Below, piece after piece: positions 35,313-44,706 of a stretch of 64,000 nucleotides of DNA. The notes below the pieces were generated by a model. It was not told where the DNA came from. It made no database searches and saw only the letters and a list, made by a program, of their open reading frames with translations. The stretch covers positions 352,501-416,500 of the forward strand of contig JBBBDQ010001451.1 of NCBI GenBank assembly GCA_037127315.1, in the 5' to 3' direction. Each line of letters begins with the position of its first letter. Position 1 is the stretch's first letter. The stretch comes from Ascarosepion bandense (taxonomy: Eukaryota > Mollusca > Cephalopoda > Sepiida > Sepiidae). A program made the translations under genes and the position numbers.

Positions 35313-35453
35313 GTCAACAATACGGTGATCCTTACTCATACACACAGTAAGAGGAACCTGCAGATATTGGAGGCCATGTACATCAAATCAAAACAACCAA
35401 CACTCAATAAAATCAACTTTAAAACAGGAAATAACATATTACATTACATTTGA
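35313..35453 (+). pseudogene. GIY-YIG endonuclease C-terminal scrap of a Penelope-like element
   Basis: An open frame ending in TGA at 35451-35453 encodes the last 46 residues, with NLQILEAMYIKSKQPTLNKI. The E of LEAMYI corresponds to the catalytic glutamate of GIY-YIG nucleases, and KQPTLN to the conserved K-P-x-L-N that follows it in Penelope-like proteins. Everything upstream (reverse transcriptase, the GIY and YIG strands) is missing. Confidence 0.75.
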
Positions 35454-35639
35454 CTAGATGGTTTTGTTGTCATTTCGCGCTATCCCGCGGTGTGACGTCA
35501 TAAAACCGCAACGCAAACTTAAGAACTGCGTTTATTATTTTTGGTAACTATTGCCGTTGCCAAGCGGAGTTTTATGTCAACACAAAATAAAATCGTCGGT
35601 GATGGTGGATTTTGTAATATTTCAGTTTAAACAACCTCT

Positions 35640-35665
35640 CTGAAGATGGCTCATGTAAGTCGAAA
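35640..35665 (+). other. Hammerhead-like hairpin motif, degenerate
   Basis: CTGAAGAT, a 4-bp stem (GGCT with AGTC, loop CATGTA), then GAAAGC, about 190 bases after the GIY-YIG stop. One extra base before the stem and no good helix I or III. A near-identical motif is at 44507-44531, also just after a Penelope-like stop. Confidence 0.5.
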
Positions 35666-35842
35666 GCTTAGAAAAAAACCAATAAATAATTATCCAAATG
35701 TTGGAGAATTTTTGTCTTTATTTTCAACTGAAATTAAAGCAAAAATACGACGTTTAGAACGGCTCATGATTAAACATAATAGACATTCATTGTCTCTTAT
35801 ATTTAACAGCATAAGTTTAGAAAATTACTTGCTGCCTCGATA

Positions 35843-35886
<44 letters not shown>
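35843..35886. repeat. (AT)n microsatellite
   Basis: Uninterrupted AT dinucleotides. Confidence 0.95.
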
Positions 35887-35890
<4 letters not shown>

Positions 35891-36607
35891 CACGTTGCAT
35901 TAAACGATAGAGATAACTTAGTCTTATAGATTTTCTTATGTGTTTTCTCATAGTTTCTAATGAGGCTTTTTATTTCCAAATTATATTTATAAAATGTTGG
36001 CCATATGTTAGCCGAGTACTATCAAACGTCATCGGGCAAATTTTACGGATTTAAATTTTTAGCCATCAACAATTGCCTTGCAGGGGAAACTTGTTGCTAC
36101 ATTTTGAAGAACTAAATAAACATTAAGATTTTTTTTTAAATTCAAGGGAAGTAATAATGTGATCACGTGCAGGCGTGAAAATATGTGATTAAGTGGAGGC
36201 ATGAATTATCTGATTACGTGGAATATTTAGAGCTGCAAAAGTTATTAAATACCATAAAATATGTTAGGGAATTTAAAAATTCAAGGGAAGTAATTGTGTG
36301 AATTATCTAATTACGCAGAAGCAAGAATTATTTACCTTAATTATATTTGAAATATACTATACACATTGAAGAATGTGTCCAGAAATTTGGTAAACTATGC
36401 GAATGATAAGAGGTTTATTACTTCTGACATGTAGTGCCTCTGAAATTTTAAGGCGTTTATGTCTGAGTGTTGATCAATAATTTTAGTATGAACTTTAAGG
36501 ATTTTACGAATGTCGGAATGCAAAAAGGAAACAGTATGTGACATAAAAAATACAAAAGAAAATCTAAAAGACTAAGTTGTTTCTATCGTTTAATACAACG
36601 TGTTTAA
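35887..36607. mobile_element. Foldback/MITE-like element
   Basis: About 720 bp with terminal inverted repeats of about 50 bp: 35887-35937 (AAACACGTTGCATTAAACGA, GACTTAGTC-like core) and 36555-36607. There is no transposase. The inside has two AATTCAAGGGAAGTAAT blocks and repeated GTGATTA/ACGTGGA motifs. A relative of the terminal repeat is at 17858-17925. (AT)n tracts bound it on both sides. Confidence 0.65.
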
Positions 36608-36635
36608 AAGAAAGTATGCTGGCAAAATATACGTA

Positions 36636-36640
<5 letters not shown>

Positions 36641-36684
<44 letters not shown>
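36641..36684. repeat. (AT)n microsatellite at the palindrome border
   Basis: AT dinucleotides directly outside the left arm of the large inverted Penelope pair. Confidence 0.95.
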
Positions 36685-36690
<6 letters not shown>

Positions 36691-36706
36691 AGGATTAATT
36701 CAAAGA

Positions 36707-36767
36707 TGTTGAATAGCCATTTCGATATGAAGATCCCCACGGGGGACGACACATCACCTCAGCAACA
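36707..36767 (-). ncRNA. Hammerhead-like fold, mirror copy
   Basis: Exact reverse-complement counterpart of 42330-42390; see that entry. Confidence 0.5.
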
Positions 36768-37607
36768 GAAAAAACCTTTCAGAAACTGGAGAAAAATTAG
36801 TCTACTTTTCCTCTTTAAATAGATTGCAAAGAAATTAAAAAATAAATAATAAAATAAAATAAAATAAAATAAAAATAAAAATAAAGGGAAAGAAAAAGAA
36901 AAAGAAAACGAAAAAGAAAAAGAAAAAGGTAGAATAAAATCAAATAAATAAGAAAAGAAAAAAATGACATCGTCTGGGTTCGCAAAAAAAAGGGGAGAAT
37001 GTAACTAAAAATTAACGGACGTTAAATCGACGTCCGTTTAGGCAACACGGAAAAAAGGTGGTAAGAGAGATAAAAGAAGGAAGGGAGGGTAAAAGAAAGA
37101 AACTAAAGAAAAAAATTTTTTAAATATTACAGACGCTGGACAAATTCAAAAACCTAATTTCCCCAAAACGTTGAAGTATTAGAAAAAGGCCTTTACTTAA
37201 AAAGGCATAATTATTAATAAAAGGGAATAAAAAGATATAGGATTTAAAATAAAATTATTTTTAAAAAAATTAGGTCATTTGAAATTAGACTAAATAAAGA
37301 CAACACTAGGTAAAAAAAAAAAAAAAAAAAAAAAAAATTACAATTATTATATACATACCTATAGAAGTACACACATACATACATATATATACACCCACAA
37401 TTCTACGAATAAGAATACATATATACACAAACACACACATACATTCAATTTATTACACACTAATATACATATATATATATAAATATATACACACATATAT
37501 ATTACACACTTATATACATATACATGCGCATACACACATATATATGTGTGTACACACCTATATACAAAAAATTCATATACACATAATATACATGTGTACA
37601 CACACAT

Positions 37608-37644
<37 letters not shown>

Positions 37645-37954
37645 CATATATATATATATACACATACATACACATATTCCATATGCACTCACACACATAC
37701 ATATTAATGAATATTATGAAAAGGAGCATTTAAATAGCTAAAAAATTTTTTCAAAATTACATATAGCCCACATACATAAATACATATATACATATACATA
37801 CATATATATAAAAAAGTACATCCACACACAAACATACACATATACATAAAAAAAAAATTAAAAAAAAAATTAAATTTAAAATTAAAATTAAAAATTTTTT
37901 AAATATTAAAAAAAATTATAGAAAAATTTAGAATTTAAAAATTAAAATTTGAAA

Positions 37955-38760
37955 TTAGAAGTTAAAATCCGCCCTATGGCGGCACTTGTTTATAAATTCC
38001 CTCCTAAAGTTCAAAAGTAAGTCCTGATGAGGATACTTCAAAATCAGAATCTTCTCCAATAAACACAGACGACACCTATCACGAAAACCCTTAGGGGTAC
38101 AAGCTGAGCCTATTAATTTCCAGCTGATTATAGGGTCCTGCCCTTCCTCCTTCATTTCCCAGAACCTACGTGATAGTGCCGTCTGGAATCTCTGTTTAGG
38201 GTTCGAAAACGAGTACCTGTGATTATAAAGCCTCTGTTTGAAAGAGCCCGCGGACATGCCAATATAGGTCCGGTAATTGTCCTTGTTATTAGATGGAGAA
38301 ATGCGGGCTTCATAAATTACATGGGTGGATTTACATTTGCCTTGCACCGGGCAGGCATCCACCGAATAACAATTGCATTTGTCGACAATTCCGGATTTAG
38401 CTTCCGTATTATTTAGTTTCATTAAAATTTGTTTATTGTGGGAATTAATTATATTATCTATATTTGAGGTGCAAGAATAACTAATTTTTAGGGTGAATCT
38501 ATTAAAAATTTTATTTAAGGGATTGTTATTATTATTAAAATGTTTATCGATTAATTTGAGAAAATACCTACCAATATTTATATTAGTTAGCTTACAATAA
38601 GGAGGGTTAAACCAAATTATCTTCCTTTTTCTACATTTTCGGGTGTTTTTAGTTTTTGATGATTCTGGGTTTATAGCAGGCTTATCATACTTTAACTTAT
38701 TAACAAAACCGCTTTTCTGAAGGGCCTTATCGTAAATTTCTTTGCTTGCGTTGAAAATTT
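37955..38760 (-). pseudogene. Penelope-like RT/GIY-YIG gene, C-terminal third (inverted copy)
   Basis: Encodes the same residues as the C-terminal part of 38981-41125 from about residue 467 (IFNASKEIYDKALQ) to the final HRADFNF. It includes the complete zinc-ribbon-like cluster and the GIY-YIG domain. The reading frame is open to the truncation point. The reverse-transcriptase palm is missing, so it cannot work alone. Confidence 0.88.
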
Positions 38761-38805
38761 TTTTTTTTTTTTTTTTTTTTAAATAAAATAAAATAAATTT
38801 TTAAT

Positions 38806-38897
38806 ATTAAAAATAATTTTTTAATATTAATTAGGATCGGGTTTTTTGGAATTTACCTTCCTGCTTTTTTCCCTTGGATTGAAGTATCTGAATTAAA
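38806..38897 (+). repeat. Direct repeat (pseudo-LTR part), upstream copy
   Basis: Contains TAATATTAATTAGGATCGGG and CCCTTGGATTGAAGTATCTG. Repeated almost identically at 42475-42566. Confidence 0.85.
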
Positions 38898-38980
38898 AAT
38901 ATTTTGCTCCTACCTTTTGGTAGTTGAGCTCTCTTGGTTTATTCCCGGATTTTTTCTACCAATACAACACCACCTTTCCT

Positions 38981-41125
38981 ATGGAGAAATTTACCCCGGA
39001 GTATTCTTTGAAGAATATTCCTTTTCCTAATCTGGATTCCTTTCTCTTTCATCTTACGGAAAAAATTGAAAGTTTTGTGAGGAGGCTTCGATGGAAAGCC
39101 TACTTTTACCTGCGTTCAACGGATTCTTCTCCTGATTCTACAGAGTGCTTTGATTTGAAAACTCTAAGAACTCCACCGGTATGCAAATTTTTAAACTCGT
39201 TTGAAAAAGACCTTTTTAATTTGATCCCCAAAATCAAGTTCCGGGGTACTTCAAATGAATTCCAGGATTTACTAAAGTCGAACATTAATACCTTAAAGAA
39301 TTCCAAAGACCTATGGATTAAATCGGACAAATCAAATAACATTTACAAGTGTAATACCACCAATTACCTAAATATCCTTAAAAATAGTATAACCAGTCAT
39401 TACAAAATAGACAGAGGTAACCTAATTTTATCGGAAATTAACTCCGATATGGCTAAATTTGCAAATGAACTAAATATTAGTGATGGAATTGGAAAAATTT
39501 CTACCAAAGAAGCTTACATTTTATTTAAGGACCACAAGCCTAATTTCCAAAATAAATTACAAACTAGACTAATTAATCCCACTAAGAGTGAATTAGGCAT
39601 AGTTTCTAGGGTGGTTCTGAAGAACTTAATAGAGAAGTTACAATCTAATTTACAACTGAATCTTTGGAAGAGTTCCTTAGATACCATAAAATGGTTTGAT
39701 AATATCAATGACAAATCTAAATCCACTTTCCTTAAATTTGATATTGTGGATTTCTATTCCTCTATATCAAAAAAACTTCTTGTGGATTGTTTAAACTTTG
39801 CTAGGGGTTATGTTAATATTTCGGATTGTGACTATAGAATTATACTGGGTGCTAGAAAATCTATTCTCGCCTTTGATAGTTCTACTTGGACTAAAGGGCC
39901 TGAAGATAGTTTTGATGTCCCTATGGGAGCCTATGATTCTGCCCAGGTAGCAGATCTAATAGGCATTTATATTTTAGATATTTTAGGTAGATTTTTAGAC
40001 CCTAAACTAATAGGCCTATATCGGGATGATGGACTGATATGTATTCCCAATTCCAATGGGCCTTACACTAATAGAATACATAAGAAAATTATCAGAGCCC
40101 TTAATTTTCTTGGTTTTAAGGTTGAGGTTACTTCCAATCTCAAAATTGTAAACTATCTAGACATCACCCTTAACTTAAATGATGGTTCCTACCAACCCTT
40201 TCTTAAAGAAAATAGTTCTCCCACCTATATAAATAGTTTATCCAACCACCCCAAGAATATTATAAGACAAATACCCAAGATAGTAAATAATAGGGTTAAC
40301 CAATTATCTTCCAATATAAAAATTTTCAACGCAAGCAAAGAAATTTACGATAAGGCCCTTCAGAAAAGCGGTTTTGTTAATAAGTTAAAGTATGATAAGC
40401 CTGCTATAAACCCAGAATCATCAAAAACTAAAAACACCCGAAAATGTAGAAAAAGGAAGATAATTTGGTTTAACCCTCCTTATTGTAAGCTAACTAATAT
40501 AAATATTGGTAGGTATTTTCTCAAATTAATCGATAAACATTTTAATAATAATAACAATCCCTTAAATAAAATTTTTAATAGATTCACCCTAAAAATTAGT
40601 TATTCTTGCACCTCAAATATAGATAATATAATTAATTCCCACAATAAACAAATTTTAATGAAACTAAATAATACGGAAGCTAAATCCGGAATTGTCGACA
40701 AATGCAATTGTTATTCGGTGGATGCCTGCCCGGTGCAAGGCAAATGTAAATCCACCCATGTAATTTATGAAGCCCGCATTTCTCCATCTAATAACAAGGA
40801 CAATTACCGGACCTATATTGGCATGTCCGCGGGCTCTTTCAAACAGAGGCTTTATAATCACAGGTACTCGTTTTCGAACCCTAAACAGAGATTCCAGACG
40901 GCACTATCACGTAGGTTCTGGGAAATGAAGGAGGAAGGGCAGGACCCTATAATCAGCTGGAAATTAATAGGCTCAGCTTGTACCCCTAAGGGTTTTCGTG
41001 ATAGGTGTCGTCTGTGTTTATTGGAGAAGATTCTGATTTTGAAGTATCCTCATCAGGACTTACTTTTGAACTTTAGGAGGGAATTTATAAACAAGTGCCG
41101 CCATAGGGCGGATTTTAACTTCTAA
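38981..41125 (+). CDS. Penelope-like reverse transcriptase with C-terminal GIY-YIG endonuclease
   Basis: Copies element RNA into DNA at a nicked site. The frame is open from 38924, but that codon is TTG just after a stop; the first ATG is 38981, giving 714 residues. Counting from the open-frame start (subtract 19 for the ATG start): IKSDKSNN at 132-139 resembles the DKG block shared by Penelope-like and telomerase enzymes; FKDHKP at 201-206; motif A KFDIVDFY at 271-278 with catalytic D273; VPMGAYDSA at 332-340; motif C YRDD at 366-369; a YLDITL block at 411-416; thumb and linker to about 550. A cysteine cluster KCNCYSVDACPVQGKC (593-608) is followed by the endonuclease: VIYEA (613-617) and TYIGM (630-634), R642, and CLLEK with the likely catalytic E701. 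All key residues are present and there is no stop or shift, so the gene may be functional. Clade is unsure: the R in YRDD and the cysteine cluster set it apart from the simpler family at 43533-44266. Confidence 0.9.
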   Translation: MEKFTPEYSLKNIPFPNLDSFLFHLTEKIESFVRRLRWKAYFYLRSTDSSPDSTECFDLKTLRTPPVCKFLNSFEKDLFNLIPKIKFRGTSNEFQDLLKSNINTLKNSKDLWIKSDKSNNIYKCNTTNYLNILKNSITSHYKIDRGNLILSEINSDMAKFANELNISDGIGKISTKEAYILFKDHKPNFQNKLQTRLINPTKSELGIVSRVVLKNLIEKLQSNLQLNLWKSSLDTIKWFDNINDKSKSTFLKFDIVDFYSSISKKLLVDCLNFARGYVNISDCDYRIILGARKSILAFDSSTWTKGPEDSFDVPMGAYDSAQVADLIGIYILDILGRFLDPKLIGLYRDDGLICIPNSNGPYTNRIHKKIIRALNFLGFKVEVTSNLKIVNYLDITLNLNDGSYQPFLKENSSPTYINSLSNHPKNIIRQIPKIVNNRVNQLSSNIKIFNASKEIYDKALQKSGFVNKLKYDKPAINPESSKTKNTRKCRKRKIIWFNPPYCKLTNINIGRYFLKLIDKHFNNNNNPLNKIFNRFTLKISYSCTSNIDNIINSHNKQILMKLNNTEAKSGIVDKCNCYSVDACPVQGKCKSTHVIYEARISPSNNKDNYRTYIGMSAGSFKQRLYNHRYSFSNPKQRFQTALSRRFWEMKEEGQDPIISWKLIGSACTPKGFRDRCRLCLLEKILILKYPHQDLLLNFRREFINKCRHRADFNF

Positions 41126-41455
41126 TTTCAAATTTTAATTTTTAAATTCTAAATTTTTCTATAATTTTTTTTAATATTTAAAAAATTTTTAATTTTAATT
41201 TTAAATTTAATTTTTTTTTTAATTTTTTTTTTTATGTATATGTGTATGTTTGTGTGTGGATGTACTTTTTTATATATATGTATGTATATGTATATATGTA
41301 TTTATGTATGTGGGCTATATGTAATTTTGAAAAAATTTTTTAGCTATTTAAATGCTCCTTTTCATAATATTCATTAATATGTATGTGTGTGAGTGCATAT
41401 GGAATATGTGTATGTATGTGTATATATATATATATATGTATATATATGTGTGTGT

Positions 41456-41490
<35 letters not shown>

Positions 41491-42329
41491 TGTGTGTGTA
41501 CACATGTATATTATGTGTATATGAATTTTTTGTATATAGGTGTGTACACACATATATATGTGTGTATGCGCATGTATATGTATATAAGTGTGTAATATAT
41601 ATGTGTGTATATATTTATATATATATATGTATATTAGTGTGTAATAAATTGAATGTATGTGTATGTTTGTGTATATATGTATTCTTATTCGTAGAATTGT
41701 GGGTGTATATATATGTATGTATGTGTGTACTTCTATAGGTATGTATATAATAATTGTAATTTTTTTTTTTTTTTTTTTTTTTTTTTACCTAGTGTTGTCT
41801 TTATTTAGTCTAATTTCAAATGACCTAATTTTTTAAAAAATAATTTTATTTTAAATCCTATATCTTTTTATTCCCTTTTATTAATAATTATGCCTTTTTA
41901 AGTAAAGGCCTTTTTCTAATACTTCAACGTTTTGGGGAAATTAGGTTTTTGAATTTGTCCAGCGTCTGTAATATTTAAAAAATTTTTTTCTTTAGTTTCT
42001 TTCTTTTACCCTCCCTTCCTTCTTTTATCTCTCTTACCACCTTTTTTCCGTGTTGCCTAAACGGACGTCGATTTAACGTCCGTTAATTTTTAGTTACATT
42101 CTCCCTTTTTTTTGCGAACCCAGACGATGTCATTTTTTTCTTTTCTTATTTATTTGATTTTATTCTACCTTTTTCTTTTTCTTTTTCGTTTTCTTTTTCT
42201 TTTTCTTTCCCTTTATTTTTATTTTTATTTTATTTTATTTTATTTTATTATTTATTTTTTAATTTCTTTGCAATCTATTTAAAGAGGAAAAGTAGACTAA
42301 TTTTTCTCCAGTTTCTGAAAGGTTTTTTC

Positions 42330-42390
42330 TGTTGCTGAGGTGATGTGTCGTCCCCCGTGGGGATCTTCATATCGAAATGGCTATTCAACA
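42330..42390 (+). ncRNA. Hammerhead-like fold at the 3' end of the Penelope-like element
   Basis: Helix I: TGTTG (42330-42334) with CAACA (42386-42390). Core CTGAGGT (42335-42341), where the consensus is CUGANGA, so only the last base differs. Helix II: GATGTG (42342-42347) with CATATC (42368-42373), one G-U, extended by a second stem of TCCCC with GGGGA (42351-42363). GAAA at 42374-42377. Helix III: A42377-T42384 and T42378-A42383 closing GGCT. Cleavage-site base T42385. Apart from the A-to-T change at core position 9 this matches a type I hammerhead. That change would be expected to weaken or abolish cleavage. Confidence 0.55.
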
Positions 42391-42474
42391 TCTTTGAATT
42401 AATCCTTTTTTAATATATATATTTGCTCTGTAATATTTTATTACATGGAGCTCTCTTCCTGTATCATTTTTTAA

Positions 42475-42566
42475 TATTAAAATAAATTTTTAATATTAAT
42501 TAGGATCGGGTTTTTTGGAATTTACCTTCCTGCTTTTTTCCCTTGGATTGAAGTATCTGAATTAAA
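42475..42566 (+). repeat. Direct repeat (pseudo-LTR part), downstream copy
   Basis: Same orientation as 38806-38897; cut by (AT)n at 42568. It starts 58 bases after the end of the full-length element and implies a partial head-to-tail copy. Confidence 0.85.
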
Positions 42567-42935
42567 AAAAATATATATATATATATATACATATATATAT
42601 AGGAAAAACTACTAAAAAGTTGTAAGTTTAAAAATGTATTTTTTGACAGTATTTATTTATTTCTATTATTATATTTGATATTTCAGACCGTCCTCGGCCT
42701 TTCATCAGAAACAAATGATTTTAAAATTTAAATTAGAAACGTTTACGCGATAAGCGTTCGCCCGAGAGATTGTTTACATCACGTGACGCAGAAAGCGACA
42801 GATTATTTTTAATATTTGTAAACGTAAACCTATCTTTAATAATACTTATAAATGTTGTTTTACAGAAATTTTTTTAAGTGTATCTAAAAAATGCTTAACT
42901 ATTGAAATATTTATAAAGATTCAAAACACCTAAGT

Positions 42936-42987
<52 letters not shown>

Positions 42988-43204
42988 GTTCTTCTTATTA
43001 AAGATTATAATACAACATTTTTTGCAACACAAGATCTGTCTTGTTTCGGTGCTATAGTCAGCAAGCCAGCAAGTGATATATCGCCTGATGTACTGCTGAA
43101 TATACACTGAAACATGACATCCTTGTATGGTGAAAAAATGTTTTTATTATAAACTCTAATAATAAGAATATTTCTACAAATATTGCACAATTACGTATCG
43201 AGCA

Positions 43205-43258
<54 letters not shown>

Positions 43259-43318
43259 TAGTAGTAGTAAGAACTATTGGACTGAGACTACACCGTTCGT
43301 AGCATTTACTTTACAATG

Positions 43319-43373
<55 letters not shown>

Positions 43374-43406
43374 GTGTATTTTGGCAGCATTTTTTCATTA
43401 ATACAG
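42567..43406. other. AT-rich DNA with microsatellites and one hammerhead-like motif
   Basis: (AT)n at 42939-42981, 43208-43254 and 43319-43370. On the minus strand at 42708-42681 there is CTGATGAA, a 5-bp stem (AGGCC with GGTCT, loop GAGGAC), then GAAA, with one extra base before the stem and no convincing helix I. No coding remnant recognised. Confidence 0.55.
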
Positions 43407-43532
43407 GTTTCATTGAATAATATAGACAAGCTCTGTCTATTTATTTTGTGTAAGATCCTTTCGTATTATCTTATTAGCTTGATAGTGTTGTCATGAAAAA
43501 ACGACAAGAAATGCCCCCACTATTACAAATTA

Positions 43533-44266
43533 GCAATCATAAAAAATCTACTACATCGTGCAAAAACCGATTCGTCTACAAAACACATCTTCCACAGTGA
43601 ACTAAAAAACAGAAAACAGACACTCATTAACAATAATTTTCCTAATTACATAGTTGATGAACAAATACGACATTTCCTTAAAAACCTTAACACGGATAAA
43701 ACAACACATGGTAATAGCCCAACCAACCCCAAATATATCACTCTCTTATATCGTAGTCAAATGCACACCAACTACCAACTAGACGAAAATATCATAAAAA
43801 AACTCATAAACACTAATAGCTCTCCGACAGACCCCAACAAAAGGATTAAATTTAACATATATTACGCTAAATCCACAATATCCAAATCAATCGTCCGCTA
43901 CGACTCCTCCCCCACCGTTAGCGATTTGCAAAAAAAAACAATGTAGTGTATAAATTCAAATGCCTCTTTCGAGAATGTATCTCTAACAAACGAAATAATA
44001 CCTACATTGGACATACTACTAACTCGCTTTCGCGGAGGCTTTCATTACACTTAAATGTAAATTCTAACATATTCCAACATTTAAAACACCACGGCTACCA
44101 ACACACACTTCTTAGGAAAACACTTGCTGAAAATACGCATATACTTAGACAAGAAAATAATAAACGAAAACTGAAAATTCTAGAAGCTATCTACATCAAA
44201 CATTTTAAACCTAGCTTAAATAAAATAAATTTCGACATCTCCACTAACATACTCCAATGCCTATAA
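43533..44266 (+). pseudogene. Penelope-like gene, thumb/linker and GIY-YIG part, frameshifted
   Basis: 43533-43945 encodes linker sequence with SELKNRKQTLINNNFPNYIV and KYITLLYRSQ. A run of A near 43931 carries a length change that brings a stop at 43944-43946. The frame beyond it (to 44266) encodes YKFKCLFRECISNKRN, then NTYIGHTTNSLSRRLSLH (YIG strand and the following arginine region), a conserved H, and LEAIYIKHFKPSLNKI with the presumed catalytic E. It lacks the six-residue-spaced cysteine pattern of the 38981 gene and belongs to a different Penelope-like family, close to the scrap at 35313-35453. Palm and fingers are absent. Confidence 0.82.
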
Positions 44267-44506
44267 TCGACGGGAGAGGTCATAGTTATTATACTTACCC
44301 ACTACAACCATAGTAGCAGCAGTTCCCAGACCAATCCCTCATGCCACTATACACTCAATTGAACAAAAAACCCACTACCACCATTCATTCTCGGCCTACA
44401 GCCATGTGCGACACAAACAATGGATCTGTCTAATTTTCTCTGTATAACTCTACTCTGTTAATAATTTAAATGTTTTATGTTCACTGTATATTAAATGTTC
44501 ATCCTT

Positions 44507-44531
44507 TGATAATGGCTTATGTAAGCCGAAA
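44507..44531 (+). other. Hammerhead-like hairpin motif, degenerate
   Basis: TGATAAT, a perfect 4-bp stem (GGCT with AGCC, loop TATGTA), then GAAAGC, 240 bases after the gene stop. Homologous to 35640-35665. The core departs from CUGANGA. Confidence 0.5.
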
Positions 44532-44671
44532 GCTCAGACCTGATAAAAAATCAACAATTATTGCGATTTCTTGTCGTCTTTTCATGACAACACTATCAAG
44601 CTAATCAGATCATACGAAAGGATCTTACACAAAATAAATAGACAGATTTATATGTCTATATTATTCAATGA

Positions 44672-44701
<30 letters not shown>

Positions 44702-44706
<5 letters not shown>

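Larger units (their letters stand above)
35214..35827 (+). mobile_element. Truncated Penelope-like element flanked by inverted repeats
   Basis: The outer segments 35214-35281 and 35750-35820 are inverted repeats (both contain TCTATTATGTTTAATCAT or its complement). Between them lies the last part of a GIY-YIG reading frame (35313-35453) and a hammerhead-like motif (35640-35665). The same design, with different sequence, is seen at 43407-44674. Confidence 0.7.
36685..38760 (-). mobile_element. 5'-truncated Penelope-like element, inverted copy
   Basis: Reverse complement of 40318-42417, apparently identical except for small length changes (about 17 bases in total) in the homopolymer and CA/TA tracts. 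It contains the last third of the element gene (37955 to about 38760), the whole 3' UTR, including a pair of short hairpins, and a hammerhead-like fold at 36707-36767. The inner end is cut within codon 466 or so of the gene and is joined to the full-length plus copy through a run of about 24 T (38757-38780). Penelope-like elements are known for such inverted, 5'-truncated partners. Confidence 0.9.
38782..42417 (+). mobile_element. Penelope-like retroelement, full-length copy
   Basis: Runs from the A/T-rich 5' leader (ending in GGATTGAAGTATCTGAATTA at about 38874-38893) through one long gene to a 3' UTR of 1.3 kb. The UTR has poly(TG)/(TA) tracts, a 9-bp hairpin at 42060-42085 (AACGGACGT with ACGTCCGTT) and a hammerhead-like fold just before the end. 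A 92-bp piece of the leader recurs downstream at 42475-42566 in the same orientation, as expected for the pseudo-LTRs of Penelope-like elements. With the inverted copy at 36685-38760 it forms a palindrome of about 5.7 kb with a spacer of about 1.56 kb. Confidence 0.88.
43407..44674 (+). mobile_element. 5'-truncated Penelope-like element with inverted flanks
   Basis: The left flank 43407-43514 and right flank 44563-44674 are inverted repeats of about 108 bp (both contain TTTTGTGTAAGATCCTTTCG or its complement), roughly 90% identical by eye. Between them is the last third of a Penelope-like gene and a hammerhead-like motif. Inverted pseudo-LTR pieces around a 5'-truncated body are typical of this class. 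(AT)n tracts border both sides. Confidence 0.8.

Noticed and set aside
37359..37729. Frames rich in V-C or Y-I (also 20290-20649, 33003-33130, 41352-41738, 45611-45846, 55927-56287)
   Set aside because: Products of (CA)n, (GT)n and (AT)n tracts; no codon evidence beyond the repeats.
38924..38980. Start of the Penelope-like protein at 38924
   Set aside because: The codon there is TTG, preceded by a stop. The first ATG in the frame is 38981.
36685..42417. The large palindrome as a purely artificial assembly join
   Set aside because: Not fully excluded, but the arms differ slightly in tract lengths, the inner junction has a distinct poly(T), and such pairs are known for this class, so I treat it as real pending reads.
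42895..43190. Small coding frames between the (AT)n tracts
   Set aside because: No motif and dominated by AT-repeat codons.
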